Of a stretch of DNA of 36,698 bases, positions 1 through 6,533 are shown in pieces; position 1 is the first letter of the stretch; each line of letters begins with the position of its first letter. Source of the DNA: a virus; the IMG/VR virus record IMGVR_UViG_3300038425_000588, positions 1 through 36,698 of that record; one strand, written 5' to 3'. The translations under genes and the position numbers were made by a program. The notes beneath the pieces were generated by a model that did not search any database, had not been told where the DNA came from, and saw nothing but the letters and a program-made list of their open reading frames with translations.

Positions 1-1347
1 TCATACTTTGATGCTTCCGAACCTTTTGGGTCTCCTGTAGTAGCTGATAGTTGTCGCCCCAATTGTGCGTTCATCGTATTTCTGGGCTCCCAGGATGCCC
101 ATCTTCTTGATTTCTTCATCAGTGCTCGCGGTAAAGACGTCAAAGTCTTCAGGTAGTGTGAGCTTTATTCTTCTAACGTATTTCATTGTGCTATTGATGT
201 CCTTGTGTCTTAGCTTTTCTTTCACTATGAGCATGTTGCCGTTGAAGAGCCATGCCAATTGTGTTCCTGCCCAATGTCTGAAACTGACGAAGCTGATGCT
301 CAGCATTCTTGGGTTTTGAAGGTTGTGAGCTAGTCTTTTTCGTAGTTTCACGTATGTTGCTAGCATGTTTCTGTAGGTGGTGGGAAAGATGAGTTTTGAG
401 GTCTTGGGTAACGCGTCGAGCATGTGTAAAAGACGGGGGCTAACCTCTAGCTCTCCGGCGTTGTGGCCTTTCACCGGATGGTTTATGGCTATGACGCTTC
501 GGTGTGCGTCTACGTCTTCCCAGCGTATGCCTAGAACTTCACTTGGGTCGCCGAAAGTTTCTTTGAGACATTGTAGGTATGTTCTCATTCTGGCGCTTCT
601 CGAGGCGTTGATGAGAGTGTCAAGTTCGTTTTCTTCAGGTAGGAAGAAGAGATACTCTTCCTGTCGGTAGGTGGGCATGGCCCAGCTTAGACCGGCCATT
701 CTTGTGAACGCATCGTAGGCGTAGCAAGTCATCATTTTTGTCCCGTCTTTCCATTTCTTCTTTCCAATGACTTCTTTGACGTTCTCAGGGTCGTAGATGT
801 TGCAGCCTTCTGAGTTTATCAGCGTTCGTATGCAGTTCACGTAACTGCAGTTTTCTCCGTAGCCTTCCTTCTGAAGGTAGAGTGAATACTGCAGCAGGAG
901 CCCTTTTGCGGTTGCCTTGTCCAGTTTTCTATCTCCAGCAACAGTCTGAGTTTCTGTTGCTGAGGCCAAATTTTTCGTTCCTTCTGCCTTCGTAACGCGT
1001 ATTTGGCTATCACTAACTATGCCAAATCTGGCTTTTAATGAGTCCCTACCAACTCTCTCAACGCGCTCAAACGTGCTGAAACTCCTCTGAACGTTTTCAG
1101 AGTCAGAAAACCGGAAGCCACAGTTGCGACAAAGCCACCTTTGGATCTTGTGCCCGAACAGAGAATTCCGCAGGCCATCCCGCCATACTTTCTGAGACCC
1201 GCATTCGGGGCATAGAGGGCTGACGCCAGCGGATGCAGCAAACACACCCGACTTTCCGCCTTTAGAACTGGCTTTGCCAAGTACGTGACCGTTACTCTGC
1301 GGTTCGATGTGAAAGTCAGCCATTCTCTCCCAACAATGCAAAATCAT
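1..1347 (-). CDS. Tyrosine recombinase/integrase with N-terminal zinc ribbon; catalytic set incomplete
   Basis: Tyrosine-recombinase family protein (448 aa) expected to integrate or excise the viral genome. Start chosen at the ATG at 1347, which overlaps the TAA of the upstream gene (TAATG); a longer frame begins at 1392. A zinc ribbon lies near residues 46-76 (CPEC and CRNC). The catalytic domain is recognisable from about residue 240: a GIRWEDVD strand after box I, Lys293, FRHW with Arg357, LRHKDIN with His381, and Tyr390 in STMKYVRR. The first catalytic Arg appears to be Asp267 (GDPSEV where GxRxSEx is usual), and the His of HxxR is Val354. The family is clear from the second half; activity is doubtful. 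It ends the minus-strand operon that includes the two upstream small genes. Confidence 0.85.
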   Translation of the reverse strand: MILHCWERMADFHIEPQSNGHVLGKASSKGGKSGVFAASAGVSPLCPECGSQKVWRDGLRNSLFGHKIQRWLCRNCGFRFSDSENVQRSFSTFERVERVGRDSLKARFGIVSDSQIRVTKAEGTKNLASATETQTVAGDRKLDKATAKGLLLQYSLYLQKEGYGENCSYVNCIRTLINSEGCNIYDPENVKEVIGKKKWKDGTKMMTCYAYDAFTRMAGLSWAMPTYRQEEYLFFLPEENELDTLINASRSARMRTYLQCLKETFGDPSEVLGIRWEDVDAHRSVIAINHPVKGHNAGELEVSPRLLHMLDALPKTSKLIFPTTYRNMLATYVKLRKRLAHNLQNPRMLSISFVSFRHWAGTQLAWLFNGNMLIVKEKLRHKDINSTMKYVRRIKLTLPEDFDVFTASTDEEIKKMGILGAQKYDERTIGATTISYYRRPKRFGSIKV

Positions 1348-1880
1348 TATTCGTTTGGTCTCGGCATGTCGACGATCTTTTTGGCCATCCATTTTTCTTC
1401 TTCTCGCACCTGGTCTTCGGTAGGCAGTGCTTGGAAATCGCTGATTCGGCCGAGCCTAGGAATAATGACGTCCTTCAGCTGCGTCTTTCCGTCTGAGCCA
1501 ACGATCCAAGGCAGAAAAGCAGTGGTTTTGTCAAACTGCATAAGGTAGGCAGCTTCCAGGAAGCTTTTGAGAAACCAGAACAGCACGCGCATTGAAACGG
1601 CCCAGTTGATCTCTTCGTTCCGTTTTCTGTTGCCTTTTGTCCATATGCGCGGAGGCTCCAATCGAACGCTTGGCTGAATGTTGCCGAAAGTTTCAGGCAG
1701 CTTGAAAAGAAGCACAACGCTGCTCTTTTCGGGGTTCCAGTCCCAGAAAACTTGGCGGATACCCCATCGAGCCAGCAAGCCGTCAATTTCAGCCTTCGTA
1801 CTCAACGGATCGATTGTCGTATTCTTGTACGGCACCAGACGGTCATCTGTGTAGATCTTCAAGCTCTCAACCTTAGCCAA
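1347..1880 (-). CDS. Hypothetical protein upstream of integrase
   Basis: 177-aa protein of unknown function. It begins with TTG at 1880 and ends in a TAATG overlap with the recombinase start, so the two are probably translationally coupled. The sequence is soluble and mixed, with a WGIRQVFWDWNPE segment near residues 39-51 followed by a short strand (VVLLFKL), and a central segment rich in W and F (AVSMRVLFWFLKSF) that may be a buried helix rather than a membrane span. No catalytic motif is evident. Its position directly before the integrase suggests a role in integration or its control, but that is only inference from context. Confidence 0.6.
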   Translation of the reverse strand: MAKVESLKIYTDDRLVPYKNTTIDPLSTKAEIDGLLARWGIRQVFWDWNPEKSSVVLLFKLPETFGNIQPSVRLEPPRIWTKGNRKRNEEINWAVSMRVLFWFLKSFLEAAYLMQFDKTTAFLPWIVGSDGKTQLKDVIIPRLGRISDFQALPTEDQVREEEKWMAKKIVDMPRPNE

Positions 1881-1923
1881 GAATGCTCTTTGTAGTCAGC
1901 ATGGATAGCTCGCTCGGCCTCGT

Positions 1924-2169
1924 TTATTTGAAGAAGACTTCGTCTCTGACGGTTTCGCCTACCCTCAGGAAGCTCCTTTCTTTTTCGCAGAATTCCAAGA
2001 TTTTTGTGAGCAGCGGGTCTATGGCGTTTTCGAATTCTTTGATGAAGCCTGCCTTTCCGGCTGACACTCTGACTTCAATGTTTTTGTCGACACCCAGTAT
2101 CTGGTAGAAACCTACCTTGTCATGTGCATATTTTGCGAAATCTTCCCATTCGTCGATAATGTTCACCAA
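1924..2169 (-). CDS. Small hypothetical protein
   Basis: 81-aa acidic, helical-looking protein of unknown function. It starts at TTG 2169 with a GGTGA ribosome binding site about 7 nt upstream. It is probably the first gene of the short minus-strand operon ending in the recombinase. A charged C-terminal part (KILEFCEKERSFLRVGETV) is the only noticeable feature. No family recognised. Confidence 0.5.
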   Translation of the reverse strand: MVNIIDEWEDFAKYAHDKVGFYQILGVDKNIEVRVSAGKAGFIKEFENAIDPLLTKILEFCEKERSFLRVGETVRDEVFFK

Positions 2170-2235
2170 ACCTGTTTCACCTTAGACTACGTTGCCGCAA
2201 GAGTTTAAGGGAATTCTGATGTCTTCAAAAGACAG

Positions 2236-2441
2236 TGTTCTTTGGACTGGTTCCCAAAGAATAGTGTTCTTTGCTGAGCGTGTTTAAGAACAGTATCTAT
2301 GAGCGGACATATCTTGGGCGCACAAGAAATGAACAGTGCAAGTCAAGAAATACGGCTATGGGAGAGTAATCCTCAGAGGTCCCATTTTTAGAGATAAGAT
2401 AAAACCAACAGTAAAATGATTGAACATATAGAACACTGTTC
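2236..2441. promoter_or_regulatory. Cluster of GAACA/TGTTC half-sites in a 480-base non-coding stretch
   Basis: No gene is seen between 2170 and 2652. Within it, the pentamer TGTTC or its complement GAACA occurs seven times: 2236, 2265, 2288, 2331, 2422, 2431 and 2437. The last two form a perfect palindrome, GAACAcTGTTC (2431-2441). An 11-base direct repeat AGTGTTCTTTG is present at 2234-2244 and 2263-2273, and TTCTTTGG (2238-2245) pairs with CCAAAGAA (2254-2261) as an 8-bp stem. This resembles an operator array for a dimeric regulator upstream of the integrase operon. The protein that binds it is not known. The rest (2442-2652) is AT-rich with nothing recognisable. Confidence 0.4.
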
Positions 2442-2652
2442 CACAAAAGTTATTTACCCCTGTTGACTTAATATCAAAACGCTATTTTTGCTCATAATGT
2501 TGGCATGCAAATTCCTTGCAAAAACCCGCATGAAAATTATATTTACGACGTATGTACCAGGATAACAGAAATAGCATGTTATACTAAGGACATTCTGACA
2601 TATAAGTTTTGTTTCCGCTCTCGCTGCAGCAACATTGAAAAGTAGAACAAAT

Positions 2653-4593
2653 CTATCTTGTTATTCTGAAAAAGGTCTTTGCTCTGATATTTTCTCTTTC
2701 CTTCTTTATCTTGTCGTCCTTTGGAACTTCCGAGGTTTGGATATATTTCGCAATTTGCTCTCTATCCTTTTCCACGTACTTCAGCAAGCATTGATACACT
2801 CTGTCGCAGAGTTTTGCGATTTCCTTGTTCTTTTCCAAGTTTTTCTCGTGATAACTGCGACCCCAACCTGAAAGTCGGATCTGTTGCTTCTTGTTGTAGA
2901 ACTTCCGGAACTTCACTACCTCCTCTTTTCTGTAGAGCATGCCGAAATTCACGAGTTTCTCGATGTCAACGAAAATGTCTGAGGGCAACTTTTCTGGTGT
3001 TCTGCCTTGCAAGTCGTATTTCTTCAATATGACTCTCTCTTTCATGGGAGAGAATATCGATTCCTTCTCTTGTATGATATTTACCAAAGCAACAAAGTTT
3101 GAAGCCCCATCTATGAACAAGTGAGAACCTTTGAATTCATTGGCCAATAGCTGATAGATTGCTTTGAATACGATTATCAGAATGTCTTCTCCTGTCACTT
3201 CAGTCTTGTGAAGAGACTTCGTCATCTTATTCAAAAGTAGGTCAACCAAAAGAAACGTGCCATAGGTTTTTTCATCAGCAAAATTCTTCAAATTCTGCTC
3301 GAATTTCTCATCGACCTTTTCATCCAGCTCCCGATATAACCTCTTGACTTCCTTAATGTCCGGGCCATTTCCGTTCTCTTTGAAAGCATACAAAGCTATT
3401 TGTAACCAAGATAAGGAAGTCTTAACAATTCCATGGACCATGGGAGTCTCTAAAATAGGAATCTTTTGCCCAGATGGATCATACACCCAAAGGTCTAAGT
3501 CCGGTAGTTTTGCTTGATTGATATCAACAAATATGTCTTTGGAGTGAGTCTTGGTCTGCAGCTGTTTGGATATTTCAGGAAGAAGATGCTTCCTTGCTGA
3601 AACTATTGAAGCATTGAACCTAGCCATCGGTGTCAGGATAGAATAGTCAAAATTATACAGCTCTCTCAATGTTTCTTTGCCCATGAGGAAATCATTAAGA
3701 GGCTTGAACTTCTCACCTAGTTTATCCTTTAGGAAATAATACAGTTCATAATCGTTCATTTCGAAAATTCGGTTGATTTCCTTCGGAAGCTCCTCTCTTT
3801 CTATGATTTTGATAGCATCTCTCAGGCTCAATGCCATCAGATAGTTGCCTGTTCTGTTCTTCTTATTATGATGAATCTTCGTGATCAAATGATATCTCCC
3901 AATTAAAAGTTGCTCCACAAAGGAAATTCCTTCTGCTTTTACTATAAAACCGAAGTCTTCATCCTTGGCAAGAATCTCACTAATGGTATTTATGTCCAAA
4001 GCGACAGGAAAGCCACAATGCAGGTTGTCCCTTAGAATATAGTCTGTCTTGTCCGCATCAATAGGGCTCTGCAAGACCGAATCAAAAATCCTATTTCCGT
4101 ATTTGCCTACTGCGAGCTTTGCAATGTCTTTATTATGCGCAACCCCCAGATGGTTCTTAATTGCCTCCGCAAGATCTTTATCTTTCATTATCTTGCGATA
4201 AGTCCAATTTTCATGAGATAGACTATCTACAGGCACTCCCTCAAACTCGCCTCTGAACATGTTAAAAGCCAATTCCAGTGTATGTGAGAATGGAGAGTGC
4301 CCCACGTCGTGCAGTAAGGCTGCCAACCTTATTAGTTGGGTATTATGTTCATCGATATCTAGGCTCTGACACATCAAAGAAGCAACGTGCATGGTGCCTA
4401 ATGAATGCTCAAACCTCGTGTGGTTTGCTCCTGGGAAAGCGAGATACGCAAGGCCAAGTTGCTTTATTCCCCTCAGGCGATTCAGGATAGGTAAATTGAG
4501 GACATCTTGCTCACATTCAGTGATCGGAATTGTTCCATATACAGGATCTCTTATCGAACTAACGAACTTTATTGACATCTGATTCAGTAGCAT
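2653..4593 (-). CDS. HD-domain deoxynucleoside triphosphate triphosphohydrolase-like protein (SAMHD1/dGTPase type)
   Basis: 646-aa protein whose N-terminal 200 residues match the HD phosphohydrolase family that includes SAMHD1 and bacterial dGTPases. Visible metal ligands are His63 (HTRFEHSLG), His95-Asp96 (LLHDVGHSPFSH) and Asp179 (SPIDADKTDYILRD). The opening IRDPVYGTIPIT is typical of this group. Such enzymes hydrolyse dNTPs to deoxynucleoside and triphosphate, and some act in antiviral defence by starving replication of dNTPs. The C-terminal 400 residues are helical and lack an obvious second domain. It stands alone, with a 220-base gap upstream and the long regulatory gap downstream, so it is probably its own transcription unit. 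ATG 4593 used; ATG 4578 is possible. Confidence 0.88.
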   Translation of the reverse strand: MLLNQMSIKFVSSIRDPVYGTIPITECEQDVLNLPILNRLRGIKQLGLAYLAFPGANHTRFEHSLGTMHVASLMCQSLDIDEHNTQLIRLAALLHDVGHSPFSHTLELAFNMFRGEFEGVPVDSLSHENWTYRKIMKDKDLAEAIKNHLGVAHNKDIAKLAVGKYGNRIFDSVLQSPIDADKTDYILRDNLHCGFPVALDINTISEILAKDEDFGFIVKAEGISFVEQLLIGRYHLITKIHHNKKNRTGNYLMALSLRDAIKIIEREELPKEINRIFEMNDYELYYFLKDKLGEKFKPLNDFLMGKETLRELYNFDYSILTPMARFNASIVSARKHLLPEISKQLQTKTHSKDIFVDINQAKLPDLDLWVYDPSGQKIPILETPMVHGIVKTSLSWLQIALYAFKENGNGPDIKEVKRLYRELDEKVDEKFEQNLKNFADEKTYGTFLLVDLLLNKMTKSLHKTEVTGEDILIIVFKAIYQLLANEFKGSHLFIDGASNFVALVNIIQEKESIFSPMKERVILKKYDLQGRTPEKLPSDIFVDIEKLVNFGMLYRKEEVVKFRKFYNKKQQIRLSGWGRSYHEKNLEKNKEIAKLCDRVYQCLLKYVEKDREQIAKYIQTSEVPKDDKIKKERENIRAKTFFRITR

Positions 4594-4657
4594 CTATGTC
4601 TGATCAAATAATAAGTGTTTTCTAAGCAAGAGAGCATCCTTGTTCGTTTCAGTTTTT

Positions 4658-4776
4658 CTCTGGACGAACAATGGCCAGAGCGCGTGCATTGATTTCATTC
4701 TAGTCGATTTCGCTATGAACCTTGAGACTCTGGAGTTCAAGTCTCCATTAATGAATTGTATCCCTCTGGTTCGTCC
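4658..4776. repeat. Inverted GGACGAAC/GTTCGTCC repeats in the gap between the dNTPase and regulator genes
   Basis: In the 224-base gap 4594-4817, GGACGAAC (4662-4669) is repeated in inverted form as GTTCGTCC (4769-4776), and a further TGTTCGTTT lies at about 4641. CTCTGG (4658-4663) can also pair with CCAGAG (4675-4680) as a short hairpin. These may be regulator sites or part of a transcription end; nothing else is visible in this gap. Confidence 0.25.
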
Positions 4777-4817
4777 TTAAGTACGTAACAGTTTTCTACT
4801 TTTGGAGAGTCGTCGAG

Positions 4818-5240
4818 TTAAGACCGATGTGAACTAGCCTCCTTGTGAGCCTGATGATTTCCCATGATCTCGATGATATCTCCAATGAGCCGGTATGCAG
4901 TTCCTTCGTTTAGCCAAGAAAGTAGCTCTTCTAAGCTAATTGCGTTGAGGAAGAGTGCAGAATAGGCCTTAGCTGCCAGGTCATATATTGATGCTTCAAA
5001 ACCAGCCTTTGTTTTCCTAGCACCTGTTATGTTCAAGTAACCTGACTCCTGAAGCTTCCTCACTCGTACGTTGACATTTGCGTATCTCATATTCCTCAGA
5101 CTTCGTAGTGTCTTCACCTGGGCGTGTATGCCGTAGATAGTCTGTGGGCCTTTGAAGGCGAGAACTTGAAAAATGGCACGATTGAGTTTGGCTTCTCTGC
5201 CTTTGAATACGGATAGCCTTGTGTTTTTGGGTTTGGGCAC
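4818..5240 (-). CDS. Winged-helix DNA-binding transcriptional regulator
   Basis: 140-aa protein starting at GTG 5240. Residues about 18-75 look like a winged helix: a first helix (LNRAIFQVLAFKGPQTIYGI), a recognition-helix region with many Arg and Asn (RNMRYANVNVRVRKLQESGYL), and a wing strand (LNITGARKTKAGFEASIYDL). The C-terminal helices (SLEELLSWLNEGTAYRLIGDIIEI) may dimerise. This arrangement is common in archaeal MarR/PadR-like regulators. The sequence upstream carries a TATA-like element and dyad repeats (5344-5393), so autoregulation is likely. It may be the switch gene for the provirus, which is inference. Confidence 0.72.
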   Translation of the reverse strand: MPKPKNTRLSVFKGREAKLNRAIFQVLAFKGPQTIYGIHAQVKTLRSLRNMRYANVNVRVRKLQESGYLNITGARKTKAGFEASIYDLAAKAYSALFLNAISLEELLSWLNEGTAYRLIGDIIEIMGNHQAHKEASSHRS

Positions 5241-5343
5241 TTCATTCGCTGACCGGCACTGTCGGTAAAATCAGAACTATGTGCGGAAGGTCCTTTTCAC
5301 GTTAATTTACACATTTTTGTGTTCACAGGTCTGGGGGAAAACG

Positions 5344-5484
5344 TTTCTGCAGGCAGAAATCTGCTAGGGGAGAAATGTTTCGGCGGGCAGATATATAAAC
5401 AGAATCTGTATCTTGATGTTGTAAGAGCGTGTCCTAGCTGGTTTCTGAAGGTGTTTTGTCGGGGGTGTTTTCTGCGTGCCGAAA
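5344..5484. repeat. Three dyad repeats, consensus TTTCkGCnnGCmGAAA, around a TATA-like box
   Basis: Three related palindromes occur at 5344-5359 (TTTCTGCAGGCAGAAA), 5378-5393 (TTTCGGCGGGCAGATA) and 5469-5484 (TTTCTGCGTGCCGAAA). The first is a perfect 7-2-7 dyad; the others each have one degraded half. The first two are 34 bp apart and lie just beside and downstream of the TATA-like box at 5391-5399 read on the minus strand. The third falls in the last codons of the next gene. The layout fits operators controlling the winged-helix gene. Confidence 0.6.
5391..5399 (-). promoter_or_regulatory. Putative archaeal TATA box for the winged-helix regulator
   Basis: On the minus strand this reads TTTATATAT, close to the archaeal box A consensus. 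Transcription would start near 5366, between two dyad repeats, giving a leader of about 125 nt before GTG 5240. The same bases could act in the other direction, but no plus-strand gene follows for 690 bases. Confidence 0.45.
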
Positions 5485-5688
5485 CGTTTTCACGGGGGAC
5501 AAAGAGATGACTGCGACATCGTTTTGCAGCTTAACGTCAATGTTGAGTTCCTTCTCCAGAAATGGCTTGAGAGTCTCGTGGAACTTCTTGGGTAAGTCTA
5601 GAGTCATGCGCTCGTACTCGTAGGTGCGTTTCGCCTTCAGGTAGTGTTTCTTTGAGACTCTGCGCTGGATTCGAACCAAATTATGCAA
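5434..5688 (-). CDS. Small conserved-looking hypothetical protein
   Basis: 84-aa protein starting at TTG 5688; a GGAG lies only about 3 nt upstream, and a second TTG at 5679 is an alternative. The N-terminus is strongly basic (RIQRRVSKKHYLKAKRTYEYER), followed by LDLPKKFHETLKPFLEKEL and a short strand (VAVISLSP). The pattern suggests a small nucleic-acid-binding or accessory protein. The third dyad repeat of the upstream regulator region overlaps its last codons. No function is assigned. Confidence 0.55.
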   Translation of the reverse strand: MHNLVRIQRRVSKKHYLKAKRTYEYERMTLDLPKKFHETLKPFLEKELNIDVKLQNDVAVISLSPVKTFRHAENTPDKTPSETS

Positions 5689-5706
5689 AAACTCCTACGT
5701 CTAATT

Positions 5707-5943
5707 CTACAGGGCTGGAACACTTGTCTCATTGCGGGATGACTGTTGGTCCATTATGGCTTTTCGCAGTAGGTCCTTGATTGCTTCGTTGACTCCGCTT
5801 GGGTAGTTGGAGTGAACTACCTTCTCGCCGAACTCTCTGAGCAGGCCTGCTGGAACATCGTAGATTGTTAAGTCAACAAACATGTCATCATCAAACTTCT
5901 TATCGTCGACCCTTTGAAAGACAGCTAGCCTCTTCCGCTGCAT
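5707..5943 (-). CDS. Small ribbon-helix-helix-like protein
   Basis: 78-aa protein. ATG 5943 is preferred because AAGGAG lies 9 nt upstream; the longer frame from ATG 6006 has no ribosome binding site. A strand (FVDLTIYDVP) followed by two helices (LLREFGEKVV, then YPSGVNEAIKDLLRKAI) fits a ribbon-helix-helix DNA-binding fold, as in CopG-type regulators. It precedes the next small minus-strand gene and may be co-transcribed with it. Its target is unknown. No toxin partner is visible beside it. Confidence 0.55.
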   Translation of the reverse strand: MQRKRLAVFQRVDDKKFDDDMFVDLTIYDVPAGLLREFGEKVVHSNYPSGVNEAIKDLLRKAIMDQQSSRNETSVPAL

Positions 5944-6090
5944 AACTTCTTTCTCCTTCTCTTCGCTTTGATTAGAACCGTTAAAAGGACAGCGTTCCAA
6001 CGACATTACCAGGCTATAGAGAGAGTAGAGTTAAAGTGACGCACGCTTTCCTGTGCGAAGGATTATCTTCTGAAACTGATAATGTAGAAA

Positions 6091-6423
6091 TTGGGATTTG
6101 CCTTGAAGACGCTGAAAATTTCTGATGAGACTCATGCAAAATTGACTTCGGTTGTTGGAAGGCTTATGGCAGAGACGGGTCAGATGAAGACCTACTCTGA
6201 TGCTGTGGAGGCATTGTTAAGCAGGTCGGTGACACTGTCTCGAGATCTTCTTGAACAGGCTGAAAGCTTCATAAAAGGCAATTCGCAATTGGGCTATGCT
6301 ACCAAGGAAGAGTTCATAGAAGATGCAATACGCTTTAGGTTGACTTGGCTGCGTGAAAAGAAGTTGCCCGACCGCAAACCCAAGAAAGCAAGAAAAAAGC
6401 ACGATATAACTAACACACGATAG
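6091..6423 (+). CDS. Ribbon-helix-helix DNA-binding protein, possibly a duplicated fold
   Basis: 110-aa protein. The frame opens at TTG 6091, but TTG 6103 gives the more typical beginning MKTLKISDETHAKL. Residues about 5-45 are a ribbon-helix-helix (KTLKISDETHAKLTSVVGRL, then TYSDAVEALLSR), a common archaeal regulator or antitoxin type. Residues 62-90 (SFIKGNSQLGYATKEEFIED) look like a second degenerate copy. The C-terminus is a basic tail rich in Lys and Arg. An AGCGCGCGCT palindrome follows 5 bases after the stop. Confidence 0.62.
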   Translation: MGFALKTLKISDETHAKLTSVVGRLMAETGQMKTYSDAVEALLSRSVTLSRDLLEQAESFIKGNSQLGYATKEEFIEDAIRFRLTWLREKKLPDRKPKKARKKHDITNTR

Positions 6424-6427
6424 TGAA

Positions 6428-6437
6428 AGCGCGCGCT
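6428..6437. repeat. AGCGCGCGCT palindrome, copy 1
   Basis: Perfect 10-base palindrome 5 bases after the stop of the upstream RHH gene. The identical sequence recurs at 10711-10720 and 15432-15441, each time at the 3' end of a gene. Confidence 0.6.
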
Positions 6438-6500
6438 GTGGATAGTAACGAAGTTCCTCAAAAATACGACCTCAATGATTGCTAGAGAAAAATTAAGAGA

Positions 6501-6508
6501 TTAATATC
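6501..6508 (+). promoter_or_regulatory. Putative TATA box for the methyltransferase operon
   Basis: TTAATATC is centred about 29 bases before the GTG start at 6534, the spacing of a leaderless archaeal promoter. It sits inside an imperfect dyad, GAGAT-TAAT-ATCTC (6497-6510), which could be a control site for the restriction-modification genes. Confidence 0.4.
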
Positions 6509-6533
6509 TCCTCATAGAATAGTAAATGGGAGT

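Noticed and set aside
5319-5510. Plus-strand open frame through the dyad repeats
   Set aside because: It spans the proposed operator and TATA region, has low-complexity coding and overlaps the end of the minus-strand gene.
5668-5682. GGATTCGAACC, which reads on the minus strand like a tRNA T-arm (GGTTCGAATCC) and could mark an attachment site
   Set aside because: Only about four base pairs of stem form, no anticodon or D-arm sequence lies at the right distance, and it falls in the start of a small coding gene. No second copy was seen.
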